This document shows positions 46,471 to 59,700 of a DNA stretch of 64,000 bases, piece by piece. Origin of the DNA: Vitis vinifera (lineage: Eukaryota > Streptophyta > Magnoliopsida > Vitales > Vitaceae). The stretch spans positions 4,567,001 to 4,631,000 of the forward strand of contig NC_081811.1 of the NCBI RefSeq assembly GCF_030704535.1. Reading direction: 5' to 3'. The notes below the pieces were generated by a model. The model saw only the letters and a list, made by a program, of their open reading frames with translations, had not been told where the DNA came from and did no database searches. The position numbers and the translations under genes are program-made. Numbering within the stretch: position 1 is the stretch's first letter; every line of letters starts with the position of its first letter.

Positions 46471-49400
46471 AAAGTTGGATTAGTGAACTTCATGCTCTAA
46501 CCATTAATCTTATGTCATAAAATCTATATTATTGGATTAAAGGAAAAACAAATAAAATTAAAATATAAGGCACAGACAAATGAAACCTTAAAATGTTAAG
46601 TACGTAGGTGACATTTTATTTGTGGTACGATAGGAAAATATCATTCATACCTTGGTCAAACTCATATTAACTATAAAATTTAAATTAAATCTATTATAAC
46701 TATAAATTCCTTTACACGAGAAAAATGTGTACACAATCATATAAAAAAAAAGTCATAAAATAGAAACTCGGATTTATAAAATACAAATTTCAAGTGATTG
46801 TCTAAAATTATTTATTAAATGTATTACCTTTAGATACTACTTTTTAATGATGCTATTTTGACCTTGAATTATTTTTAGAAAATTTCTATGTTATGATTAT
46901 TTTTAAAGCAGCGTATGAAAACACATGATCGCGGCGGAGTATGCGGCACCAGGGCTGGTCATAAGTACGTATATAAAAATTCGAGTAATATGTGAACAAG
47001 CCATACCTAATTCAAACGGTCGGCTCCAACCCCTATGGGCCATGAAAGCTGCCACAATGGTCCCTTCCTCAGCATTTATTGTAACAAACTAAATTATATG
47101 AAAGTATGCTTGATTATTGGTGGAGGAGATGAATTATAGACGTTATCTGAGAAATTCAATGAACCGTCCCTTCTTAGTTCCCAAACATTTGGTTCAAAAT
47201 TGAAACGAAGTTCATTGCACTTTGAGTAATGTTGGTGCTCAATGTCAAAGGAGCCATGCCCAAACCCTAATGGATCACTGCAATCCCATGATGGAACCTT
47301 TAGTCTGCCCATCCTGAAAAATTATATTTATACAGGTATATCTAGCTCTTTCGCAATGGGGAAGTACTCCAACTTGGCATTTATATGTATCTGTGTCCGG
47401 ACAATGCAGTTCGATCTAGAAAATTTGAGAAAAATTCAATGAACCATCCTTGATCCATTCTCAACCGGGGTCTTTTCGAATCATGTCGATCGTTCCGAAC
47501 TATTTCAAATGAAGCCCATCATGCAAACTTTACAATGAGCAAGGGTTTACTATTTCATGGAATATGGAGTCTTCATCATCCTTGTCTCTTTTTGTAATAA
47601 AAGCAGCATGGCAAATGGGGCACACATGACCATTTCCTAATTCTTTTCTTTTTTTTCCTAATGCTTATCTTGGATTAACATAAGTTCATACATCTGCATT
47701 TCTCTTTATGTCTCGGTAGAAACTAGAAAACAACTGAAAACTGTATGCATTAAATGCAGACTATGTGAACAGCGTGGTTTGGATTTAAAGATTTTCACAA
47801 CTTGATATGGTTGAATCAAGTGATTAAGAATGAAAACAATGACGGACATTGAATTTTCAAGCTACATGCGGAAGCCACGCGTTAAATTAAGGATGATAAT
47901 CAACGGCTGGATCATTTAATGCAAATGTGTGGTGTTCATCTTCCTCCAGCATTGACCGACACGAGCACGCTAAACAGCCTTGCAGATGTTGTTTCTTAGA
48001 CCATACGTCCATATTCTTAGCCACCGTCATTAAGAAAAAACCCCTATAATGGCCTTAACAAGAAACTAATAGAACCACCCCATTATTGGAAACAAACCTT
48101 TTTTTTTTCTGAGATAGTACAGAATTAAATTGTGAATGAATCGAAATTAAAAAGTAGGAACTAATTTTTTCTTTCTTCCCTTTCTTACATGGCCTGGTCT
48201 TTTGCAGTGACAGTGGGGCTATATTGGAGAAGTACATTTGCCTACTCTACCACAACGGGAATACAACTCCAAGAACTTTTCGAACAATGTAATTAATTCA
48301 ATGAGTAATGTTCCACCCACCCCAGCTCCTCCGAGTATAGAGATAAGACCATTGTGGGGATGACTGCTAGCCAAGGCTCAACACGCGGTTGTTGTCCTTT
48401 CATCATCATAAAGGAGCGATTGCTTGAAAAAGTGCAGCAAAGGACAGTTTCCAACCACTTAAATAAATTGTCTCCACTAATGGGAAATTATCGATAATTC
48501 TCAATGTTTGGTTGAATGAAAGTGTTGGTCCACAGCTAGTAAATTTAAATAGTGTGGATAGTGATCAACTTTGGGAAGCCTTCAATAGTTCAATATCAAG
48601 CTAATTTTAGTCAGTTTTGCAATAATTATCTATCTGCCCTCCCGCTGAACAAAGAAGAATATTCAACAGCAAATGCTGAGTCGGTTTAAGCATTTTAGGC
48701 GGCCTTCTTTCGGATATTTTCTCATGAGAGAGATAAGTACAAAACCAGAAAATGATACAAAAAAAGGAAGGGGGGTCCATAAATTAACCCAGAAAAGGAA
48801 TTCCATTGTTCATCAACTTCAAAAGTCCGATCTTTTAAAATTATTTGCTTAACATTCTCTAAAACATTATGACCCACAATTCCTTTTCCATGCCAACTGC
48901 GATTTGGGGATGACACGAGAAGAAACATGAGGTGGGGAACATTACCCTTCAGGCTGTAATATGGACCCCAACTAGGCCACAGGAAACGCAGCACCTCTAC
49001 TGTCAATTTATCTATCTACTGAACAGTATCTTTGAGTACTGTACCCACATGCAACGTCTGTTTCGTCTCCGTTGCCAGTTAATTTGGTAAAAGCCGAACG
49101 GTCTGAAATTGGGAACTTTTTCAGGCATACCCCACAAACCAGAAGGTCGGCTTTTAGAACAGATGGTGGTGTCAGAGGCTATTAATTAAGAAGGAAAAAG
49201 ACAGACATTGGAGGGCTTGTGAAGGATGAGGATAACCATAGGCCGTACGTGTTATGTAGGGCTTGTGAAGGATGAGGGTAAACACAGTTCGTGTCATGGA
49301 GATACAGCTAGGGAAGTAAGGGAGAAGCTGACTTACACCTCTTGGTATGCAAACTCGATCAGAAATTAAACTCCGAAATTAAAGTAGGGGTGGCAAGTGG

Positions 49401-50850
49401 CTGGTGGGCATTCCTTGTGTCAAGTAAAAATCTAAGTATTTTATCAGATAAGTTAACCTAAACCTTATGTCAAAAATATAAATTTAAATACCACTTAATT
49501 ATTAAATAACTAACATATGGTACATCTCATTTAAGCTATTTAATAATCACATCCCATATAATAATCAAATTAAGTCTTATATAAATCTATGATTAATATT
49601 TCAACCAAATATATTTATGATTCAATTGAACAATTAACTTAAAAACAAATTTAAAATGTGTCAAATAGTTTAAATTTATGATTAGATTGATCAATAAAAT
49701 TATTAAATGAGTTGAATTAAATTAAATTTGTATTTTGTAAGTTAATTTAAAAACTACTAATTTATTAAATAGGAAGTTGACATAAATTTAATCAAAATTC
49801 AATTATAGCACTAGATTCAAATATGTAAAAAGCATGTTGGATTTAATATTGGATTTGACTTAAATTTAATTATATTTAATTCAAATATGTAAAAAGTATA
49901 TTGAATTTAAAATATGTTGGTGAATCATATTAAACTTTATCACCACTGATATATAGAAACCTAAAAAGTGACACGTTTTGGAATTGTTTTTTTGGATTCA
50001 GCAAATCTCATGTAATAAATTTGTAGATTAATAAAGAGCAGTACTTACCACTGGAAAGCCCTAATAATACTCTATATCCGTAAGGCCACCAGAAGACAAA
50101 GTCATACTTATACAGTGACTTGGTCGCCCTTGGCGAGTAGGATGTGCCCCTCTCCATTGAATTGCCCCCCACCAAAAAATACCTAATGGACCCAAACCTG
50201 TTAGTAGTTATAATTTCAATCATAACCATCATAGCAAATAAATATAGAGAAGAACAAATAATTAAGGGCAAAAATGACGTCATTAGTTCTCTTCAAGCAG
50301 TATCTACCTTCTGTTAGGCTGTTAGCACACCGTTGCACCTATCGTCATATTGGTCATCAAAGCATTATTGATGAAGAATCCCTTATGGATCGCTTAATTT
50401 GGGTGATGTCCACCCTATTTCCTAGAAAGTTCACTCTTCTGCGATTGTAAATTCTGAGGTTTTCAGCACCAAACCCTGGAATTATTTTGAGTGTCATATT
50501 GAAATATACACCAAATGAAGCGTAATTAAATGGTTCATGCTTAGATTCCAGTTGACGAATCAGCGCTTGGAGCTCAGGAATAAGACTTGACTAAGAAGTA
50601 AGAACCTTCATGCTGTTGTTCGCGATACGTTAGGCAGAAGTTCGCAATGACTTTTCAAAGTCAAATGCAAGGGCGCGCACTGCCGACAAGGACTTGTTCA
50701 GATACCTGTATGTCTTTTATTTTGATATTTTCCAATTTCTACGCGTACCATGGTGGAACCCACGCACCATACAGCGTCCACAGCTGGCTCTTGGCAAAGA
50801 CTACGTTCCTGTAATAATTATGAAGAAAGAGGGTGCCATCATACTTGGAT
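46471..50850. other. Intergenic region, no gene supported
   Basis: Short open frames at about 47094, 48722 and 50008 have no recognisable domains. A small direct repeat, gggcttgtgaaggatgagg, occurs twice at about 49212-49275. AT-rich DNA occupies 49430-49980. The last ~500 bases are the upstream region of the GPAT gene. Confidence 0.5.
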
Positions 50851-50852
50851 TA

Positions 50853-50860
50853 CTATAAAA
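50853..50860 (+). promoter_or_regulatory. TATA box of the GPAT gene
   Basis: The sequence ctataaaa implies transcription from about 50885 and a leader of about 35 bases before the ATG at 50919. This favours that ATG over the GTG-led extension at 50907. Confidence 0.7.
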
Positions 50861-50918
50861 TGGCCTTGCCATTCAAGGACTTCACACAACATTGGCATAA
50901 CTACCCGTGCAAGCGAAA

Positions 50919-52705
50919 ATGTCCACTGAGGCCCTTTTCTTCTTCTTCCGCATTCCTCTTAAGCAGCTCCTAAATTATCTCCACAAAAAGGTCAGCAACA
51001 TCCATGCATCTCAGTTTAAATTTCAGAAGAGTCCTTCCTTTGTCCTTAGATCAGGGCTGACAGATTGTGACACTTTGGTCTTTAATGTGGAGGGGACTTT
51101 GTTGAAATCCTCTAGTCTGTTTCCTTACTTCATGCTTGTGGCCTTTGAAGCTGGGAGCCTCTTGAGGGCTCTTCTCCTCTTTCTTTTATACCCTTTTACT
51201 TGTTTGGTTCGTGAGGAAATGGGCATAAAGATGATGGTCATGATCTGCTTTTTTGGTATCAAGAAAGCGAGCTTTAGAGCAGGAAGTGCTGTTCTGCCAA
51301 AGTTCTTCCTCGAGGATGTTGGGATTGAAGGGTTTGAGATGATGAGACGAGGGAGGAAGAAGGTGGCTGTGAGCTGTTTGCCTCGAGTAATGGTTGAGAG
51401 TTTCTTGAGAGATTATCTGGAGGTTGACATTGTGGTTGGGAGAGAGCTCAAGGTGGTTGGTGGATACTTTGTGGGGCTAATGGAAGAGAAGAAAAAAGAT
51501 ATGTCTGGTTTGGAGGCGATCTTTGGAGACGACCAGAAAAGGAGCTGCAGAACTGCTATTGGGATTAACAACCTCAACAGACCTATTGCTCATCATTTTT
51601 TCTCTCATTGCAAGGTGTGTTTTAGATTTTCATTGCTTCTTTATGCATGTACATTAGGCACTTTTGGCCCAGCTTTACCTTGAGTTAGCAAAATACCCTT
51701 TTTGAAGCATTTTCTAAAATGGGCTAGCTTCAATTCTAACTTTACTGAAGTTAAAAGAGGTAGTTCTTAAGCATAAATGTTCATACTGTGAACTTTCTTA
51801 CTTACCATCATTTATTTTTGTTGCACCAGGATGTTTACTTAATGAGTGAAGCAGACAGAACAAGCTGGCACCACCTGCCTAGAGACAAATACACCAAACC
51901 CCTCATCTTCCATGATGGTAGATTGGCCCTCAGACCAACCCCACTCTCTACTCTAGCCATGTTCATGTGGGTTCCATTTGGGTCCTGCCTAGCCATATTC
52001 CGGATCATTGTAGCCTTATCTTTGCCCAACAAGATCTCACTTCCGATCTTAGTCTTCAGTGGTCTAAGACTCAAGCTTACGGCGAAACCTAAAGGATCCC
52101 CCTCAGTTTTAACCGCAAAGCAAAACAAGCCCAAAGGCCTTCTTTATGTTTGCAACCACAGAACTCTACTGGACCCTCTCTACATTTCTTTTGCTTTAAG
52201 CAAGCCTGTAACTGCAGTTACGTACAGCCTAAGTAGATTATCCGAGCTCTTAGCACCAATCAGAACCGTTCGATTAACAAGGGACAGAGATCAAGATGGA
52301 AAAATGATGGATAAGCTATTAAGTCAAGGAGACCTTGTTGTTTGTCCAGAAGGAACTACTTGCAGAGAACCCTATCTCCTCAGATTCAGCCCACTGTTCT
52401 CAGAGATGAGCGATAACATCATTCCCGTTGCCATGGACTCACACGTCAGCATGTTCCATGGGACCACCGCAGGTGGGCTCAAGTGTTTAGACCCTCTCTT
52501 CTTTCTCATGAACCCATGTCCAAGTTACAATATCCAGTTCCTTGAGAAGGTGTCAGGGGCATCATGCCATGATGGTGGAGAATCAAGGTTCCATGTTGCC
52601 AATCATGTACAAAGTGAGCTTGGAAAGGCGTTAGGGTTTGAGTGCACCAGTCTCAACAGGAAGGACAAGTACTTGACCTTAGCAGGAAATGAAGGGATCG
52701 TATAG
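50919..52705 (+). CDS. GPAT3: sn-2 glycerol-3-phosphate acyltransferase, GPAT2/GPAT3 type
   Basis: Two exons, 50919-51614 and 51830-52705, join in frame to 523 residues, the usual length. The C-terminal acyltransferase domain has block I NHRTLLDP (H342, D347), block III PEGTTCREP (405-413) and block IV IIPVAMD. The terminus KDKYLTLAGNEGIV is typical of the GPAT1/2/3 clade, and the N-terminal half (SSLFPYFMLVAFEAG; GIKMMVMICFFGIK) fits GPAT2/3. Membrane segments lie near 70-98 and 275-305. The HAD-like N-terminal phosphatase motif is degenerate (NVEGT at 56-60 where the active form has DxDGT), as in non-phosphatase members. The enzyme should transfer acyl groups from acyl-CoA to glycerol-3-phosphate at endoplasmic reticulum or mitochondrial membranes. 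GPAT4/6/8 make cutin monoacylglycerol; this clade's product and role are less clear. Confidence 0.93.
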
Positions 52706-53340
52706 CCTCTACTGGTGTAACAAAGCCTAAACCCTAATTGCTTGTGCCATGGGAATAAGGTTCCCTACAGTTCTTTCTGTATTTACTATTTAGAGCGTCG
52801 TAAAGGTTTCCTTTTCTTCTTCTATACTCTTTTGATATGGGATCTCAAAAACCAATTTGTACGGATTCAATGAGAAGTCAAATAACATATATATAAAATT
52901 AAATTCTTCTAGAAAATCTTAGATTGGGTTACCATTTACATCATGATCTTATTTATATTTTCTCTATTTGAATGACGATACAAATAATATGCAAGTGTCA
53001 TCATCTCTTCTTTTTTTTTTGTCTGGAATGTGAAAGACCGTGTCTAATTTGTAGGGTTTACATCTGAATTAATTCGGCAACATTACAGATCATGCTATTG
53101 TCACTCTCTGAGCATTTCTAGCCTTCCTAACGTGCATAGAACGCAATAGCTCAATAATGCTCTTCATAAATATATGAAATTCATAATCCTGTTTTTAATG
53201 TGAATGATTTGTACCTAATTTTTAGGTTTACTGGTGATTATATGACAGCATTAGGGGCTGATCATGCTATTAATCTGTCACTGTCTCCATATTTATAGCT
53301 TTCCTAACAAGGTACACGTTAGCTTCCTAATACTAATTTC
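52706..53340. other. 3' flank of GPAT gene, no gene
   Basis: Probable 3' untranslated sequence to about 52900, then AT-rich intergenic DNA. Two loosely similar stretches (about 53030-53120 and 53205-53300) share 'gtaggtttac..' and 'catgctatt..tgtcactgtct' elements, possibly outliers of the array that follows. Confidence 0.4.
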
Positions 53341-55720
53341 ACTACGTATATAATATCAGTGTATGGTTCGTAACAGCTGGGACTTAAATTTTAAGAGTTG
53401 AACAAAATAGGTTGCAATAAATGCCTACACTTGATCATCACATGTACATTTATTTGTCAAAGATACATTACCATAGTTCAACTCTCATCCTTTCAAATAT
53501 CAGCAAGCTCTCATGTCAACTGCAATTCATCTTAAACTCTTTTATACCGAATTATAACAGTGTATAGATATCAATCTCATAATTAAAATTTAGATAACAA
53601 TAATTATAAGAATGATAATTATAGGATAAGTTTTTTTGAGTATCAGTCGTATCTTGTCTCTGATATTATATATGATTAATTTAAAAAAAAATTATTTTCC
53701 TATTTTTAATATAAAATAATAACAAATTATTTTTCAATAAAATAATGCTAATATCACTTGTATATACTACCATCGTATAGTTCGTAACAGCTTGGACTTA
53801 GCATTTTGAGGGTTGAGTCATATAGGTTGCAATAAATGCTACACTTGATCATCACATGTACGTTTATTTGTCAAAGTTACATGGCCATAGTTCAACTCTC
53901 ATCCTTTCAAGTATCAGCAAGTTGTCATGCTAACGGAAATTTATCCGAACTCTTTTTTGCTGGTAAACAATATATGTATATATATCAATATCATAATTGA
54001 AATTTAGATAACAATTATAGGAATGATAATTATGCATGAGATAGGTTTTTCTAGGTACGATGATTATGAAACAAGTTTTTCTAGGTGTCAATTGTATCTT
54101 GTCTTTAATGGGACAAACTTTGAATTACAAGCTGTCATGCTAACTCCAGTTTACTCAAACTCTTTTCTACTGGTAAATAGTGTATAGATATCAATTTCAT
54201 AATTAAAATTTAAATAACAGTTATAGGGATGATAATTATGAGATATGTTTTCCTAGATACGACAATTATGAGACAGGTTTTTCTAGGTATCAGTCGTATC
54301 TTGTCCCTAATGGGACAAACTTTGAATTACAAGCTGTTATGCTAACTATAATTTACTTAAACTTTTTTCTATTGGTAAATAGTGTATAGATATCAATCTC
54401 ATAATTAAACTTTAGATAAAAATTATAATAATGATAATTATGATATAGGGGTTTCTAGGTACGATGATTACGAGACATATTTTTCTAGGTACCAATCGTA
54501 TTTTGTCCCTAATGGGACAAGCTTTGAACCACAAGCTATCATGCTAACTATAGTTTACCCAAACTCTTTTCTACTGGTAAACAGTGCATATATATCAATC
54601 TCATAATTAAAATTTAGATAATAGTTGATGATTATAAAACAGGTTTTTCTAGGTACCACTTGTATCTTGTCCTTAATGGAACAAACTTTGAATTATAAGT
54701 TTGTCATGCTAACTGTAGTTTACCCAAACTCTTTTCTACTGGTAAACAATGTATAAATATCAATGTCATAATTAAAATTTAGACAATAGTTATAAGGATG
54801 ATAATTATGAGATAGGTTTTTCTAGGTACGACGATTATGAAACAGGTTTTTCTAGGTATCGGTCGTATCTTGTCCCTAATGGGACAAGCTTTGAATTACA
54901 AGCTATCATGTTAACTATAGGTTACCCAAACTTTTTTCTACTGGTAAATAGTGTATAGATATCAATCTCATAATTAAGATGTAGATAGCAGTTATGGGAA
55001 TGATAATTATAAGATAGGTTTTTCTAGATACAATGACCATGAGAGGTTTTTCTTGGTACTAGTCGTATCTTGTCTCTAATGGGACAAACTTTGAATTACA
55101 AGTTGTCATGCTAACTGCCGTTTACCCAAACTATTTTCTAATGGTAAACAATGTATAGATATCAATCTCATAATTAAAATTTAGACAATAGTTATAGGGA
55201 TGATAATTATGAGATAGGTTTTTCTAGGTACGATGATTATGAGACAGGTTTTTCTAAGTACCAATCGTATTTTGTCCTTAATGAGACAAGTTTTGAATTA
55301 CAAGCTGTCATGCTGACTGAAGTTTACTCAAACTCTTTTCTACTAATAAACAGTATACAAATATTAATCTCATAATTAAAATTTAGATAACATTTATAGG
55401 GATAATATATTATGAGATAGGTTTTTCTAAGTACGATGATTATGAGACAAGTTTTTCTAGGTACCAATCGTATCTTGTCCTTAATGGGACAAACTTTGAA
55501 TTACAAGTTGTCATGTTGACTGAAGTTTACTCAAACTCTTTTCTACTGATAAACAGTATACAAATATTAATCTCATAATTAAAATTTAGATAACAGTTAT
55601 AGGGATAATAATTATGAGATAGGTTTTTCTAAGTACGATGATAATGAGACAAGTTTTTTTAGGCACCACTCGTATCTTATCCCGAATAGGACAAGCTTTG
55701 AATTAAAAATAAATGGATTA
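53341..55720. repeat. Tandem array of ~200-bp units (satellite-like)
   Basis: A unit of about 200 bases recurs. Key strings are aatgggacaaactttgaatt, ctcataattaaaatttagat and aggtttttctaggta. The marker 'gtcatgctaact' occurs near 54129, 54331, 54535, 54700, 54902, 55101, 55301 and 55506, so spacings are about 200 with one short unit of ~165. The left end (53363-53665 and 53775-54110) has a longer composite repeat of about 412 bases that adds a gtatggttcgtaacagct..atcatcacatgtac segment. There are no long open frames and no transposon ends. Confidence 0.85.
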
Positions 55721-56765
55721 GGATAGGTTTGAGATTTTACTTTGAAGTCCGGTATTGTTTTATCTCTCCAATGTTATATATGTTTAATTTAAAAAAAACA
55801 AACTTTTTTCCCATTTTTAATATAAAATAATAAAAACTATTTTTCAATAAAATAAGTTATAAAAAATTATAACATTTTATTGATTTATAAAATATATTTA
55901 TTTTAATGTAATTAAATTTTTTTAATTTTAAAATTTTAAATTAAAAATTTTTTAAAAAAATAGTACAAATAGAATGAGTATAAAAATTTCTTGTACCTAC
56001 CCCTTTCCACCTTGCTTAAATTTTTTATCAGAAAAGGGATGATAATTACTTTATATAAAGAAGATGGGTCTATATTAGGGTCACTCGTCATAGCCTTCCC
56101 ATTGCCATCCGTAGTTTGTTCTTGATACAAATAATTGCGAACAAAATAAACATAACAACGTTTTTTGTGAACTTAATTAATCTCATGTGCATCATGATAA
56201 AGAAAACAAAGATGATGTGATATTTGTAGTTTCATAGTTCTCTTTAGCTTGAAGCAGATATTCTAGTTAGGTTCGTATTTGTGTTGAAGATGTATATATG
56301 GATCTTAGGCTCAGATTTATGGAGTTTATGATCTTATAATTTAGTTAATTATAAGCTTAAACCTATGTTCTTCTTTCAATCATGTCCCCTTCATCCACAC
56401 TGTCTGAAGCTAGCTAGCATTCATGAACCTCATCTGCCACGTGCATACCTAACAAATATTATATACCCCATTGAATTGGTTTAACCTTTCTCTGCAGTCA
56501 CATTTATATATGTAAGATCCTTACATGAAATCTATCATCATAAAAGTACTTATAAGATCTGCAAAAATATATTTGAACCCATTATTCTTCTTGCTTTTTT
56601 AATGCACATGGCATGTGATAAAATAAGATAGGATATTAATATTCCAATGTATCATATCCTTGAATAGGAAATACATATCTTATAATATAATATTTTTTAA
56701 TATATATATATATATATGCTATGCTATGAACTTGATATTATAAGGTAATATATCTAATAAGATAT
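55721..56765. other. AT-rich intergenic DNA
   Basis: No gene or named repeat recognised apart from a (TA)n run at about 56698-56718. Confidence 0.5.
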
Positions 56766-56770
56766 ATTAT

Positions 56771-59700
56771 TGTAGACCCCTTTGGTGGTGAGGGCCCGGG
56801 GGAGTTGATTTTTCCGGACTTTCCATTATATTTTTCTAGAAGGGGTATGGGACCCCGGAAAAAGGGCTTGATCCCTTCTCTAGGCATGGACGTGCAGCTG
56901 CAGGTGGGTGGTTGAGACTCCGTACTTGCTGACGAGAGGAGCAGGAAAGCTGGGGTGGCTTGCTGAGGAAGAGGAGGGAGGCAGAATAACATCAACTGAG
57001 GGGACTTCTCTCAGGGGGAAGAGGCTGTGACGAAGAGAGTAAGGTGGGAAGCTAAGCAAGGAAAAAGAGGGATGCTTTGCTGAGTTTTAATCGATCTTGT
57101 CGGAGAAGATCATTCACAGGTATGGTTCTCTTCTCTTTCTCTGTCCATTCTTGGGTGATGTTTGTGTGTTGAGGGTAAGCATATCCATATATCCCTTCTT
57201 AATGGTTCTTGCTTAAGGTGATTTCGTCCTTGTTTTTCCCCATAATATATCTACAATCATGCTCTGGTTTTCTTTGATGATCTTTTGATTCCACCCACCT
57301 TCATCTAAGCCCAAGGATTGATGCATGACATGAGGCTGTTATGGGTTCCTTTTGTTTCAATTATCCGTAATTGGTTTTGCCTTTTTTTTTTTCCTTTGCT
57401 TTGTTTGCCTCCATCTTGTAAGCCAGCGTCCTGTTTGGAGTGATGCAGAGAACGCAATATTGAAGACATTGAAGTCTGGGCATCCCATGCTACCTATACT
57501 AACCCATGATTTCCATTACCTATCGTGCCGTTCCTTCATGACCCTTTGATTCTCTGTCTTCTCATGTGCATGGAGCTCCATGCGTATGGTCATCCCTACC
57601 ATCCCATCCATAGTATACTCCATGTTCATCCATCATATTCCTCTCTAGCAGCCCATGCATATCATCTCTCTCTAAACTTATCCAAACCCATTTTCCTTGT
57701 CCATTGCACCCATTCCTCTCGTTCTCGCATGACCATGCATAGCCATGCATGGCCGCCACCCTTCATACCCACCTCCTCAAGCTTGCCCAGTCAACTGAAT
57801 CAATGGCGGCATTGGAGCTTCTCCTCCTCCATTGCTCGTCTCAGAGACTGGGAGTAACTTCTCCACCGATCTCCATGGCCACCAGGCGTATCGCTGCGGA
57901 CAACAATGCTCCACTTCGGCGGCTGACTCTCTGCCGTATCACGAAGTCGTCCCGCACCAACGAGCAGGATCGCCTCCTCCATTTTTCTCCTCAACCTCGA
58001 TCGGAAGGATCGTCTCCTTCGTCTAACCTGAGAACTGAGTTGATGCCCACGCACTGACGTCACTGCGGCTGTCCAAGACCGGTTCGGCCGTTGGCTTCGG
58101 CAACCAGAGCTGGCACGCGCAAATGCGCGTGGGCGGTGGACCTTGAAAGAGGATGATGAGATGTGGGGCTCCGATGAAGACGGCGATGAGGTTGACGGTG
58201 AGCTCGAGGACACAGAGGATTTTGATGGTGATGCCCAGGCGGAGGTTGGAGAGGTGGGCTGTGAGGGAATTTGGTGTTCTTGGGTTTGCTTTTAATTTGG
58301 GCTTGAGTTGGAGCCCAATCCAAGCATGTGATGGAGTTAGAGTTTGGGCCTGCCCAAGATGATGGATATGGGCCTGGTTGGAAGCCTAAGCCCAGTTGCA
58401 TTAATGAAGGGCCTCATGCCCCCTGTGGTATTCACTCTCATGGCCCATACCCATTCCAGGATAGCCCATTTGGCCACTTCATTTGTAAATAATTTTTTTT
58501 TTTTAAAAAAAGAAGACCTCTAAATTAGTAATTTATTAAGTCATTCATTCATTTTTATTTTTACCTTATTTTATTTTTACCAATTTAGTTAACTCAAACT
58601 TAAAGACAATTAAAAGACAAATTATTATTGTTAATTAATTTTTATCTCGAAATTCATACTATTCAAATTCGTCCGTTTAAATATTATGTTTGTCATTTAT
58701 TATTATCATTTCGCATGTATCTATTTGCCATCTTTTGAAAATCTCGTTCATCAAAGTTAAATTCTAATCCTTGAAAAATCTCATATCCTAATATAATCTT
58801 TCAATAATCCGTTTAAATCTTATTTTCATCAATCAAGAATTATTATCATATATTATCTAGCTATTTAAAGTTTAAAACTTTCAAAGAAATCAGGTATCTT
58901 AATTTAATTCTTCAATAATTAGTTCAAATCTCATTATCATCCATTAGAGTTAGTATCCCATACTTATTTACTAATTTAAAATCCAACCCTTCAGAAATCC
59001 GGTGTCCTAACTTAATTTTCAAACCCCTAAAAATTCCACTATTTTTTTTATTCCGTTTTAAATGGTTATTTTCGTTAATTAGTATTATCATGTTAGTTTA
59101 TTTATCCAAAATCCCATCCTTTTAAAAGATCCAATGTCATAATTTAATTTTCAATCCTAAAATTCTACTATTTGTCTAAATGTTACTTTCTTTAAGTTGA
59201 ATTAGTATCCTATATTCATTTGCTTATTTAAAGTCTAAATCCCTCGACAATCCAACTCCCTAACTTAATTTTTCAATTCTAAAAATTTCACAATTCGTTA
59301 AATCATATTTTCATAAATCGAATCTTTATCCCGTATTTATTAGTTATTCGAAGTCTAATCCATTAAGAAAATCCCATGCCTTAATTTAATTCTTCAAATA
59401 TTCGTTTAAAACTTATGTTCATCAATTGGAATTATTATCTTATATTCATCTATCCATCTAGTCTAGTCTTTCAAAAATCCTATGTTTTAATTTAATTCTT
59501 CAAATATTTGTTTAGATCTTATTTTCATCAATTAGAATTATTATCTCATGTTCATTTAGTTATTCAAAGTCTAAACCTTCAAAAATCCCCTGTCTCAATT
59601 TATTTTTTTCAATAATTCGTTTAAATCTTATTTTCATCAATCAGGATTATTATCTCATATTCATCTATTTATTTAAAACCTAGTTCTTCAAAAATCTCTT

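Noticed and set aside
47094-47442. Two opposing short frames near 47.1-47.4 kb
   Set aside because: No recognisable similarity and no gene context.
57525-58401. Several overlapping open frames of 65-137 codons on both strands
   Set aside because: They lie inside the solo LTR, in its GC-richer 5' part, and show no protein family signature.
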